Shown here piece after piece: positions 10,307 through 18,388 of a stretch of DNA of 48,192 nucleotides. Origin of the DNA: Gammaproteobacteria bacterium. Its GTDB lineage: Bacteria > Pseudomonadota > Gammaproteobacteria > Steroidobacterales > GCA-2729495. Below the pieces are notes generated by a model. The model was not told the origin of the DNA. It made no database searches and was given only the letters and a program-made list of their open reading frames with translations. Each line of letters opens with the position of its first letter. The first letter of the stretch is position 1. The translations under genes and the position numbers were made by a program. The stretch lies in NCBI GenBank assembly GCA_024229935.1, contig JAAERX010000127.1, positions 1 through 48,192 on the forward strand, given 5' to 3'.

Positions 10307-10785
10307 TAACACTTACCCCCTGTTAACGGTTGCCATCTGGCAAGCAGAGCCAAACAATCTGCTTCAAGTACACCACCTGTAATTGTTCCCGGGTATAACT
10401 CCCCAATATCCAGGCTCAATTCACTGTTAGTAAATGTCTGCATCGCACTAATAGGCGCAGCAAATACAATCTCTTGAATACCTGCATAAAAACATGCGGA
10501 CAGACACATAAGGCAAGGCTCTACCGTGACGTATAAAGAGCACTCTTCCAGAGTGAGCACACGAAGTTCCTGACAGGCCTGACGTATTACAGAAATTTCC
10601 GCATGAGCGGTTATATCCAGCTCACTGATAACCGAGTTATGGGCAGCAACAATAACCTCACCCGCACGTACCAGACAGGCACCCACAGGCGGGCCGCCAG
10701 CGGCCATACCCCGCTCAGCCATTTTTAGCGCAATGCGCATGAATCGCTCCCGCGATGCAGAAGCCGAATCTGCGGCGACTCCCAT
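10306..10785 (-). CDS. Zinc-dependent nucleoside/cytidine-type deaminase
   Basis: 159 residues with both halves of the CDA-fold zinc site: HAE (about residues 61-63, with the proton-shuttling Glu) and PCLMC (about 94-98). The family deaminates cytosine, guanine, adenosine in tRNA and related heterocycles. The VTVEPCLMC and IVFAA strands resemble the TadA/guanine-deaminase branch, but I cannot call the substrate. The ATG at 10785 is preceded by GAGGAA about 9 bases upstream. It is the first gene of the minus-strand NRPS operon, so a housekeeping tRNA deaminase is less likely than a pathway enzyme. It faces the F420 operon across a shared 236-base intergenic region. Confidence 0.88.
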   Translation of the reverse strand: MGVAADSASASRERFMRIALKMAERGMAAGGPPVGACLVRAGEVIVAAHNSVISELDITAHAEISVIRQACQELRVLTLEECSLYVTVEPCLMCLSACFYAGIQEIVFAAPISAMQTFTNSELSLDIGELYPGTITGGVLEADCLALLARWQPLTGGKC

Positions 10786-10866
10786 TCCCTATGCTTCCTC
10801 TGCGTTCCTTATCTTCCCACCTACTACTGACCAATCAGCCAGCCCGGCAGTGCTTATAATTCATTC

Positions 10867-10896
10867 TTGTAAGGGGCTGATTTTTACACATATAAG
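10867..10896 (+). promoter_or_regulatory. Candidate sigma-70 promoter for the F420 operon
   Basis: TTGTAA (10867-10872) and TATAAG (10891-10896) are separated by 18 bases, about 125 bases upstream of npdG. Other candidate -10 boxes in the divergent intergenic region are TATAAT (10855-10860) and TATACT (10947-10952), but neither has a good -35 at normal spacing. Assignment is by eye only. Confidence 0.3.
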
Positions 10897-11021
10897 AAGA
10901 GGAAATTAAGCTTGGTAGCCAAATCTCCCAAAGTCTGCAATTAAGCTATACTTCGCCGCCTTCCATAAACGCCTTTTCAGGCATCTGGCAGGCCAACTAG
11001 AACAATAGGAATTCAGCAAAT

Positions 11022-11678
11022 ATGCAGACTATAAGCATTATAGGTGGCACAGGTGAGTTAGGCGGAGGCCTTGCTCTGCGCTGGGCCAAAGCAGGTCTGC
11101 CAGTCATCATAGGCTCCAGAGATGCAGTTCGGGCCCAGCTGGCTGCAGACAGTCTTAATCAGGCCAGTGGCAATACCCTTGCCAAAGGCATGGATAATTA
11201 TGCCGCAGCTGAAGCCGGAGATATCATCGTACTCACTGTTAAGTTCAGTCACCATAAGACAACTCTTGAGGAGCTGAAGCCTGCCCTGAACGGAAAGATT
11301 GTTATTGATACAACCGTACCACTGGTACCACCCAAAGTAGCTCGTGTACAGCTGCCGGCAGAAGGCTCGGCAGCCGTTATTGCCCAACAACTACTCGGTG
11401 AAGACATACAGGTGATTTCTGCTTTTCAGAATGTATCTGCATCATCCCTGCATAGCAATGCTGAACCTGAATGCGATGTGCTCGTAACCGGAGCCAAACC
11501 GGATGCACGCCAGATTGTTATTGAGCTGGCTAACGCTGCCGGTTTTAAAGCATGGCATGCGGGCCCACTTGAAAATTCAGCCGCTGCTGAAGCACTGACA
11601 TCATTGCTGATTTTCATGAACAAAAAGTACGGCAGCGACCATACCGGCATTCGTATGACCGGTATCAGCTCTGACTGA
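11022..11678 (+). CDS. npdG: NADPH-dependent F420 reductase (F420:NADP oxidoreductase)
   Basis: 218 residues, typical for the family. It transfers hydride between NADPH and the deazaflavin F420, supplying F420H2 in the cytoplasm. The N-terminal Rossmann motif is IGGTGELGGGLA (residues 7-18), and GSRD (about 31-34) binds the NADP phosphate. The middle section (TVKFSHHKTTLEEL, VIDTTVPLVPP) and the FQNVSASSL segment match the NpdG/Fno pattern. AGGA lies about 9 bases before the ATG. It is the first gene of npdG-cofE-cofD-cofC-fbiC, with 16 bases to cofE. Having the reductase with the biosynthesis genes implies the cell uses reduced F420 as an electron donor. Confidence 0.93.
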   Translation: MQTISIIGGTGELGGGLALRWAKAGLPVIIGSRDAVRAQLAADSLNQASGNTLAKGMDNYAAAEAGDIIVLTVKFSHHKTTLEELKPALNGKIVIDTTVPLVPPKVARVQLPAEGSAAVIAQQLLGEDIQVISAFQNVSASSLHSNAEPECDVLVTGAKPDARQIVIELANAAGFKAWHAGPLENSAAAEALTSLLIFMNKKYGSDHTGIRMTGISSD

Positions 11679-11694
11679 AGCCATACAAAGTCTC

Positions 11695-12459
11695 ATGGGT
11701 TCTGGCCAACTGACTGTCTTTGCACTACCCGGCATACCGCTTGTTAAGAATGGCGATGCTCTTGATGCCCTGATCCTGGAAGCACTGGATAGAGCATCCT
11801 TGCAACTGGAAGATGGCGACATCCTGGTGATTGCCCAGAAAATCATCTCCAAAGCTGAAGGACGCAGTATCGCACTTAGCGAGGTTAAGCCAACACCCGA
11901 AGCATATGAACTGGCAAAAGCTACTGATAAAGAACCAGAAATTGTGCAGCTCATCCTGAATGAATCACAGCAAATTCTGCGTCATCGCCCGGGCGTACTG
12001 ATTGCCGAACATAAACTGGGCTTTATATTGGCTAATGCCGGCATTGACCGTTCCAATGTGGATGCCGACACCGATCAGGTACTGCTATTACCGGAAGATC
12101 CTGATGGCTCAGCTTCCCTATTACGCAAACAACTAAGCTCAGCATCTGGCAAAAGACTGAGCATCATTATTACTGACAGTGTTGGGCGAGCTTGGCGAAT
12201 GGGCACCACAGGCATGGCACTTGGAAGTGCAGGTGTAGAGGCACTTACCAATCTGCGTGGCCATAAAGATCTGTTTGGTCGTGAACTACAGGTCAGCGAA
12301 CACGCCGTTGCTGATTCTGTGGCATCTGCAGCAGAACTTATTATGGGTGAAGGTAATGAAGCAATACCTGTAGTCATTGTCCGCGGACTGGATGAGGGCT
12401 ATTCAGGGCAGGATGCAAAGCACCTATTCCGTCCACAACATGAGGACATGTTCCGCTAA
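11695..12459 (+). CDS. cofE: Coenzyme F420-0:L-glutamate ligase
   Basis: 254 residues. It adds gamma-linked glutamates to F420-0 using GTP. Visible family segments are LEDGDILVIAQKIISKAEG (about 38-56), ITDSVGRAWRMGTTG (about 160-174), and the metal/GTP-binding stretch around GSAGVEALTNLRGHKDLFGRELQ. The length matches stand-alone archaeal-type CofE. The nitroreductase-like domain that actinobacterial FbiB carries at its C-terminus is absent, so any dehydro-F420-0 reduction step, if used, must be supplied elsewhere. The gene starts 16 bases after npdG and stops 13 bases before the chosen cofD start. Confidence 0.93.
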   Translation: MGSGQLTVFALPGIPLVKNGDALDALILEALDRASLQLEDGDILVIAQKIISKAEGRSIALSEVKPTPEAYELAKATDKEPEIVQLILNESQQILRHRPGVLIAEHKLGFILANAGIDRSNVDADTDQVLLLPEDPDGSASLLRKQLSSASGKRLSIIITDSVGRAWRMGTTGMALGSAGVEALTNLRGHKDLFGRELQVSEHAVADSVASAAELIMGEGNEAIPVVIVRGLDEGYSGQDAKHLFRPQHEDMFR

Positions 12460-12472
12460 CATTCCTCTCATA

Positions 12473-13453
12473 ATGTCTGATTCTGATTTCAAGTACACGG
12501 TTCTCTCTGGTGGTGTTGGTGGAGCCAAGCTGGTGCTCGGCCTGCATAAAATACTGGCCCCGGAGCAATTATCTGTTGTGGTTAACACAGGTGATGACTT
12601 TGAACATCTGGGACTGCCAATCTGCCCCGATATCGATACATTGATTTACACGCTGGCAGGAACCGTGAACCCGACTACTGGCTGGGGATTAAATAACGAA
12701 AGCTGGTATTTTATGGAGGCACTCAAGCAACTTGGAGGCGCAACCTGGTTCAGCTTAGGTGACCGGGACCTTGCTACCCATATACGCCGACGGGATTTAT
12801 TAGTTAAAGGTCAAACGCTTAGTGAAGCAACCCTGACACTACTGCGGGAATTCCACGTCCACACCCCAATTATCCCCATGTCCAATACGCCAGTACGAAC
12901 AAAGATTAAAACAAATTCTGAAACCCTTGATTTTCAAGATTATTTTGTCAGACTCAAAGCTGAACCAGCTGTTACTGAGATTATCTATGCAGGTAACGAT
13001 CAGGCTGCAGGTAGCCCAGACGCTCTGGCAGCACTGCAAGCAAACAAACTGGGTGCAATTATCCTTACACCATCCAACCCTTGGCTAAGCATTGACCCCA
13101 TCCTGTCACTGAGCGACATTAAATCCACAATAACAAACAGCACTGTACCAGTGGTTGGTATCTCACCTATAGTCAGTGGCAAGGCTATCAAGGGTCCTAC
13201 CGCCAAACTAATGCGGGAACTGGGTATGGACGTTTCTGCGTATTCCATTGCAGAGCACTATAAAGGCATTCTCGATGGGCTGATTATCGACCAGCAAGAT
13301 GCAGATCAATGTGATGCAATCAGAGCGCTTGGGCTACAAGTCAGCACCACCAATACAATTATGAACTCACTGGACGATAAGAAAGCACTTGCAGAATTTA
13401 CTCTGGCGTTTGCCAGACAGATTCATACGGGCAATATGGATAGCTCATCATGA
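12473..13453 (+). CDS. cofD: 2-phospho-L-lactate (or analogue) transferase, makes F420-0
   Basis: 326 residues. It joins the phospho-acid-guanosine diphosphate made by CofC to the deazaflavin Fo, giving F420-0 or a relative. The N-terminal glycine-rich motif LSGGVGGAKLVLGL (about 10-23) and the VNTGDDFEHLGLPICPDIDT segment (about 37-56) are diagnostic for CofD/FbiA. Further C-terminal features are TPSNPWLSIDPIL and SPIVSGKAIKGPTAKLM. The frame is open from 12377, but that would overlap cofE by 83 bases and add a non-family extension, so ATG 12473 is preferred. The stop overlaps the cofC start as ATGA. Confidence 0.94.
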   Translation: MSDSDFKYTVLSGGVGGAKLVLGLHKILAPEQLSVVVNTGDDFEHLGLPICPDIDTLIYTLAGTVNPTTGWGLNNESWYFMEALKQLGGATWFSLGDRDLATHIRRRDLLVKGQTLSEATLTLLREFHVHTPIIPMSNTPVRTKIKTNSETLDFQDYFVRLKAEPAVTEIIYAGNDQAAGSPDALAALQANKLGAIILTPSNPWLSIDPILSLSDIKSTITNSTVPVVGISPIVSGKAIKGPTAKLMRELGMDVSAYSIAEHYKGILDGLIIDQQDADQCDAIRALGLQVSTTNTIMNSLDDKKALAEFTLAFARQIHTGNMDSSS

Positions 13454-14124
13454 ATAAAACATGGGCTCTGGTCCCGGTTAAATCACCAGAACAGTCAAAA
13501 ACCAGATTATCTTCTGTGTTGCAACCACAAGAATGCGCCATGCTGAGCCGTGCAATGTTCATGGATGTACTTGCTGCACTTGATGCAGCAAATGGTATAT
13601 CCCATATTGCTGTCTTAACAAGCGACCCTGAAGTTACAGCACTTGCCAATCAACTTGGGCATGAAGTTATTACCGATACAGCTACCGGTGACTTATGCGC
13701 CAGTCTGAATGAAGCGTCAGGATATGTTACAGCCCAGGGTGCCGAAACAATGCTGATAGTCCCCGGTGACATCCCCACCGTTATGTCAACCGATATAGAG
13801 CAACTACTTCAGTCTCATGAAGGTGGGCTTAGCCTTTGCCCGGCAATCAGAGACGGAGGAACCAATGCAATTATTTGTTCTCCTCCCAATGCCATGCCTT
13901 ATCAATTTGGTGAAGACAGTGCACGGCGACATATGGAGGTAGCCGAACAAAACGGAATTACTACTTCACGACTACCTATGCAGGCATTTTTCCGTGACAT
14001 TGATACCCCTGACGATCTGCTCTGGTTAAGCCATCAAACATCAGACGGCAATACCATACGATTTCTGCATCAGTCCGGCATCTTCGCCCGGCTGGGGTCT
14101 GGGCGTGCAGGAGCTACAGCATGA
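13450..14124 (+). CDS. cofC: 2-phospholactate (or 3-phosphoglycerate/PEP) guanylyltransferase
   Basis: 224 residues with a nucleotidyltransferase fold. It activates a three-carbon phospho-acid with GTP for CofD. VPVKSPEQSKTRL (residues 8-20) is the GTP-binding loop, VPGDIP (about 104-109) is the metal-binding strand, and FRDIDTPDDL lies near 177-186. CofC enzymes differ in substrate: archaeal ones use 2-phospho-L-lactate, actinobacterial FbiD uses phosphoenolpyruvate, and some proteobacterial ones prefer 3-phospho-D-glycerate (3PG-F420). Which applies here cannot be read safely by eye. The gene overlaps cofD and fbiC at ATGA junctions on both sides. Confidence 0.92.
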   Translation: MNKTWALVPVKSPEQSKTRLSSVLQPQECAMLSRAMFMDVLAALDAANGISHIAVLTSDPEVTALANQLGHEVITDTATGDLCASLNEASGYVTAQGAETMLIVPGDIPTVMSTDIEQLLQSHEGGLSLCPAIRDGGTNAIICSPPNAMPYQFGEDSARRHMEVAEQNGITTSRLPMQAFFRDIDTPDDLLWLSHQTSDGNTIRFLHQSGIFARLGSGRAGATA

Positions 14125-16511
14125 CACGCAGCGGTACACCCCAACAAATCAGCACCCTGCCATTAAACAAATTAATAGAATCTGCAGCAGGCTTACGTGA
14201 CCAGGGCTGGGGCAGACAGGTTTCATACTCTCGCAAGGTGTTTATTCCACTGACTGAACTATGTCGTGATGTCTGTCACTACTGCACCTATGCAAAGACA
14301 CCAAAACACCTTAAACAGGTATATCTCTCACCTGAACAGGTACTGGCTATTGCCCAAGCCGGCAAAGCTCAGGGCTGTAAAGAAGCCTTGTTTACCCTTG
14401 GTGACAAACCTGAACTCCGTTACAAAGCAGCAAGGGATGCATTAACTGAGCTTGGTTATACAAGCACGGTAGACTACCTGCAGGCGATGGCAGAACTGGT
14501 GCTAACAAAAACCGGTCTGCTGCCACATCTGAACCCGGGTATTTTAAGCCTTGATGAATACCGACAACTACGTACGGTAGCACCATCAATGGGCATCATG
14601 CTTGAATCCTCTTCTGAACGGCTATGTCAGCGTGACATGCCACATTTCGGCTCACCGGATAAACAACCTGATGTGCGCATTGAAGCAATTGCCAACGCAG
14701 GCAAAGCAAAGGTCCCTCTTACCACCGGCATACTCATTGGCATAGGTGAAACCCGTGACGAACGCCTAGAAAGCCTGTTAGCCATCGAAGCACAGCATCA
14801 GCTCTATGGACACATTCAGGAACTCATCATTCAGAATTTCGTGCCTAAAACCGACACGAAAATGCATGCTATGCCCATACCTGATTTCAATGAACTACTC
14901 TGGACTATTGCAACAGCACGGCTGATCTTTGGCCCTGAAATGAGTATCCAGGCACCACCTAATCTGAATAAGGGCCGCCTAAAGCAACTAATCAATGCCG
15001 GCATCAATGACTGGGGTGGTGTATCACCCATTACACCTGACCATGTCAACCCGGAATCACCCTGGCCAGAACTTAAAGTGCTTACTGAAGAAACAGCCAC
15101 TGCCGGTTATCAGCTAACCGAAAGGTTAACGGTTTATCCCTGGTTTATAGAGCATCGGGATACATGGCTTAACCGTAACCTGATAAAGCCGGTGCTGCAA
15201 CACGCAGACAGCTCCGGGCTGGCACGCACTGACGAATGGACTGCAGGTGATCGGTTAAGTAATACTCCAGCCTCTGCTAAGCATAACAATCAATTAACTC
15301 ATACATCACTCGCCACCCTAACTGATAAGGCCAGTCAGGGAGAATTGCTCACTGAAAATGAAGTCATCCGACTATTTAGCGCCCGAGGTGATGACTTTAC
15401 ACATGTCTGTAATGCTGCTGACCTGTTACGTCATAAAGTTGCAGGTGATGACATCACCTATGTGGTCAACCGTAATATTAACTACACAAACATGTGTACC
15501 TATCGTTGCCGTTTTTGTGCCTTCTCTAAAGGCAAGGGCCATGAACGCCTGCGTGGTAAACCTTATCTGCTTGATATGGGTGAAATTGCTCGACGCACAG
15601 AAGAAGCATGGCAGCGTGGTGCCACGGAAGTCTGTCTACAGGGCGGTATTCATCCTTCCTTTGATGGCAATACCTACCTTGATATCTGTCATACGGTAAA
15701 AGAAGCTGTTCCTGATATGCATGTGCATGCCTTTTCACCACTGGAAATAACCCATGGCGCTAAAACGCTTAATCTTTCACTGGCGACTTATTTACAGAAA
15801 CTGAAAGCTGCTGGCCTGGGGACACTACCGGGCACAGCTGCAGAAATTCTGGACGATTCTGTACGCACAAGACTATGTGCCGACAAAATCAATACTCAGC
15901 AGTGGATTGAGGTCATTTCAACCGCCCACGAAGTGGGCCTCAAAACAACTTCCACTATTATGTTTGGGCATATTGAAACACCCTCTAACTGGGCTCGACA
16001 CCTTCTGACACTACATTCTTTACAGGAACGCACAGGCGGTATCACCGAATTTGTACCTTTACCTTTTGTCCATATGGAAGCACCCATGTACCTGCGTGGT
16101 GAAACACGGCCCGGACCCACCTGGCGTGAAGTTATGCTGATGCATGCAGTTGGAAGGCTGGCTTTGCACCCTGTTATTCCCAATATTCAGGTTTCATGGG
16201 TCAAGCTCGGCAGACAAGGGGCTGCTAACTGCCTCAATGCTGGAGCAAACGACCTTGGTGGCACACTCATGAATGAGTCTATCTCCCGCGCCGCTGGTGC
16301 TGATCACGGGCAGGAAATGCCACCGGAAGAAATGGATAGCCTGATCAACTCCATTGGCAGACAGAGCAGGCATCGTAATACTCTCTATGAAAATGTAGCT
16401 GCGGAACAGATAGATAAGGGATATAACGCCAGAGAATTACAGCCCATCAAAAACCGGCCTGCCAGCGAACTAAAGAAACAATTAAAGAATGAGCTGAAGA
16501 AAGCCTCCTGA
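14121..16511 (+). CDS. fbiC: Bifunctional Fo synthase (CofG-CofH fusion), two radical-SAM domains
   Basis: 796 residues. It builds the 5-deazaflavin Fo from tyrosine and 5-amino-6-ribitylaminouracil, an intermediate of riboflavin synthesis. The N-terminal CofG half has the radical-SAM cluster motif CRDVCHYC (Cys48, 52, 55). The C-terminal CofH half has CTYRCRFC (Cys459, 463, 466), followed by FSKGKGHERLRGKPY. The halves are joined by a linker of about 60 residues around 375-430. Fusion is typical of actinobacteria and of bacteria that acquired the pathway, whereas archaea and cyanobacteria usually have two genes. The start overlaps cofC (ATGA). It is the last biosynthetic gene, and a glycosyltransferase frame opens directly after it. 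Confidence 0.95.
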   Translation: MTRSGTPQQISTLPLNKLIESAAGLRDQGWGRQVSYSRKVFIPLTELCRDVCHYCTYAKTPKHLKQVYLSPEQVLAIAQAGKAQGCKEALFTLGDKPELRYKAARDALTELGYTSTVDYLQAMAELVLTKTGLLPHLNPGILSLDEYRQLRTVAPSMGIMLESSSERLCQRDMPHFGSPDKQPDVRIEAIANAGKAKVPLTTGILIGIGETRDERLESLLAIEAQHQLYGHIQELIIQNFVPKTDTKMHAMPIPDFNELLWTIATARLIFGPEMSIQAPPNLNKGRLKQLINAGINDWGGVSPITPDHVNPESPWPELKVLTEETATAGYQLTERLTVYPWFIEHRDTWLNRNLIKPVLQHADSSGLARTDEWTAGDRLSNTPASAKHNNQLTHTSLATLTDKASQGELLTENEVIRLFSARGDDFTHVCNAADLLRHKVAGDDITYVVNRNINYTNMCTYRCRFCAFSKGKGHERLRGKPYLLDMGEIARRTEEAWQRGATEVCLQGGIHPSFDGNTYLDICHTVKEAVPDMHVHAFSPLEITHGAKTLNLSLATYLQKLKAAGLGTLPGTAAEILDDSVRTRLCADKINTQQWIEVISTAHEVGLKTTSTIMFGHIETPSNWARHLLTLHSLQERTGGITEFVPLPFVHMEAPMYLRGETRPGPTWREVMLMHAVGRLALHPVIPNIQVSWVKLGRQGAANCLNAGANDLGGTLMNESISRAAGADHGQEMPPEEMDSLINSIGRQSRHRNTLYENVAAEQIDKGYNARELQPIKNRPASELKKQLKNELKKAS

Positions 16512-16528
16512 ATTCAGCAAAAAGGATA

Positions 16529-17578
16529 CTGGCTATAGAAACACCCCCCACATCAACTAGTACAAGGCGACTGCTGTTTTATGTAGAGCAGGACTACTCC
16601 TTTGCTATATTGCGACCCTTGCAAGCTGAAGCAGTCTTGCGTGGCTATGAAGTACGCTGGCTCATTATTGGTGATGCGTCTATAGAGTTACTGAATTCAG
16701 ATGAGCATAGCTGTACAAATGTTACAGATGCTATTGCTTACAAACCGGATGCGGTATTTGCACCGGGCGACCGGGCGCCCTCATTTATTCCGGGCATCAA
16801 GGTTCAGGTATTTCACGGCTTGAACGAAGATAAACGCGGGGAGAGCTATCCGGAACGAGGACTGTTTGACCTTTACTGTACTGAAGGCCCTGCACGTACA
16901 GCTATGCTTGCCCCGCTTGCCGAAAAGCATGGCTATTTCCGAGTTTGTGAGACCGGCTGGTTAAAACTTGACGCAATTCTCGGCAAGGATAAATCTTCCA
17001 ACAATTATGATCGGCCACAGGTTCTGTATGCTTCTACATTTACGCCCAGACTTTCAGGTGCCGAAGCTTTACTGGATACAATTCAGCAACTATCCCAACA
17101 GCCACAATGGCAGTGGCTAATTACTCTGCACCCAAAAACCAACTCACAAACAGTTGCTAAGTATCAGGCCCTACAAAATGACAACCTTAGCTTCCACTCT
17201 ACAGCTGAAGTCATCAAACTCCTGCAACGTGCTGATATTATGGTTTCAGACAATTCATCCATACTGCAGGAGTTTTTGTTGCTGAATAAACCCGTTGTTA
17301 CATACAGGAATCGCGAACCGCAACCATGCATGATTAACATTCAGAACGCCGGTGAACTGGAGAACGCCATACTTGCAGGATTAAGTCCAGAATCTGATTT
17401 ATCTGAGAAAATTAAATCATACGGAGCATCCATCACCCCCTTTCTTGATGGGAAGTCAGCAAACCGGATACTGAATGCCACTGAAGCAATGCTTGAAGAA
17501 GGCTGGTCGGATAAAAAGCCCGCCAACATGCTGCGAAACTGGAAAATGCGCCGCCAGCTCAATTATTTTAAGCTCTGA
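16529..17578 (+). CDS. CDP-glycerol glycerophosphotransferase-like glycosyl/glycerophosphate transferase
   Basis: About 350 residues. Family-like segments are QVFHGLNEDKRGE (about 93-105), YFRVCETGWLKLD (about 145-157), and a C-terminal VSDNSSILQEFLLLNKPVV stretch typical of the Glyphos_transf/GT-B fold. The start is a problem. The first normal start codon in frame is TTG 16610, but conserved-looking sequence (RLLFYVEQDYSFAILRPL) lies upstream in an open frame reaching back to 16493 with no ATG, GTG or TTG. AAAGGA at 16521-16526 sits near CTG 16529 and ATA 16535. I give 16529 as the probable N-terminus, with 16610 as the conservative choice. It is followed by two glycosyltransferase genes, suggesting cell-surface glycan assembly. 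Confidence 0.75.
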   Translation: MAIETPPTSTSTRRLLFYVEQDYSFAILRPLQAEAVLRGYEVRWLIIGDASIELLNSDEHSCTNVTDAIAYKPDAVFAPGDRAPSFIPGIKVQVFHGLNEDKRGESYPERGLFDLYCTEGPARTAMLAPLAEKHGYFRVCETGWLKLDAILGKDKSSNNYDRPQVLYASTFTPRLSGAEALLDTIQQLSQQPQWQWLITLHPKTNSQTVAKYQALQNDNLSFHSTAEVIKLLQRADIMVSDNSSILQEFLLLNKPVVTYRNREPQPCMINIQNAGELENAILAGLSPESDLSEKIKSYGASITPFLDGKSANRILNATEAMLEEGWSDKKPANMLRNWKMRRQLNYFKL

Positions 17579-17584
17579 CAACTT

Positions 17585-18388
17585 ATGAACAAACACTACA
17601 GCCTTTCAGTAACTATCATCACACTTAACGAAGCAGATCGTGTTGAGCGCTGCCTTGAGTCTGTGAAAGATCTTGCTGATGAAATTATCGTATATGACAG
17701 TGGCAGCACAGATAATACGCTGGAGATAGTCGAACGCTATACAGATCAGATTTGGGAAACTGACTGGCCGGGCTACGGCATACAAAAACAACGTGCGCTT
17801 GAACAAGCCAGCTGTGACTGGGTACTTGCCATTGATGCCGATGAGGCCCTGGATGAAGAACTTCAGGCATCTGTCAGGGATCTTCTGGATACGGATCGCG
17901 GCAATACAGTTGCCGTAAAAATGCCCTGGGCCGTAACTATTTATGGAAAACGGCTTGATTACGGGCGTAGTGCACGTGCACCTCTGCGTATGGTCTGGCG
18001 TGAAGGTGCTTCATTTACAGACGCAGAAGTTCATGAAGCCCTTCAGCATGCACCAGGGAAAACTATAACCCTGAAAGGAAGGCTGCTGCATTTTACACAT
18101 CGGGACTATGGCCATGGCATGCAAAAAAATGCTGAATACGCATGGCTGGGGAGTAAAAAATATTTTCGCCAGGGAAAACGTTGCCACAGTCTCGCAAGCG
18201 CACTACTCCGTTCATTCTGGACATTCTTTCTGGTTTATTTTATACGGCTAGGTTTCTTAGATGGTTCAGTGGGATTTCTGACTGCCGTAAATTATGCACA
18301 AAATAATTTTAATAAGTATGCCGGCTTATGGAGCTTAACTCGATCAGAAAAAATGAATTCCAAGAACTCTACCCGCAATAACTCATGA
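17585..18388 (+). CDS. Family 2 glycosyltransferase, WaaE/KdtX-like (LPS core)
   Basis: 267 residues. The GT-A nucleotide-sugar fold starts with SVTIITLNEADRVERCLES (about 8-26), then IVYDSGSTDNT (about 36-46) and the metal-binding AIDADEAL (about 81-88). This pattern matches the WaaE/KdtX group, which adds a glucose to the inner heptose of the LPS core. The C-terminal FWTFFLVYFIRLGFLDG is a probable membrane-associated helix common in this group. It lies 7 bases after the preceding gene and overlaps the next by ATGA, so the three glycosyltransferase-type genes form one unit. Confidence 0.88.
   Translation: MNKHYSLSVTIITLNEADRVERCLESVKDLADEIIVYDSGSTDNTLEIVERYTDQIWETDWPGYGIQKQRALEQASCDWVLAIDADEALDEELQASVRDLLDTDRGNTVAVKMPWAVTIYGKRLDYGRSARAPLRMVWREGASFTDAEVHEALQHAPGKTITLKGRLLHFTHRDYGHGMQKNAEYAWLGSKKYFRQGKRCHSLASALLRSFWTFFLVYFIRLGFLDGSVGFLTAVNYAQNNFNKYAGLWSLTRSEKMNSKNSTRNNS

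Noticed and set aside
10306-10785. Calling the deaminase tadA
   Set aside because: Zinc motifs fit the superfamily only; its place in an NRPS operon makes a tRNA-editing role unproven.
12377-12472. Upstream extension of cofD to ATG 12377
   Set aside because: It would overlap cofE by 83 bases and add sequence not in the family; ATG 12473 fits better.
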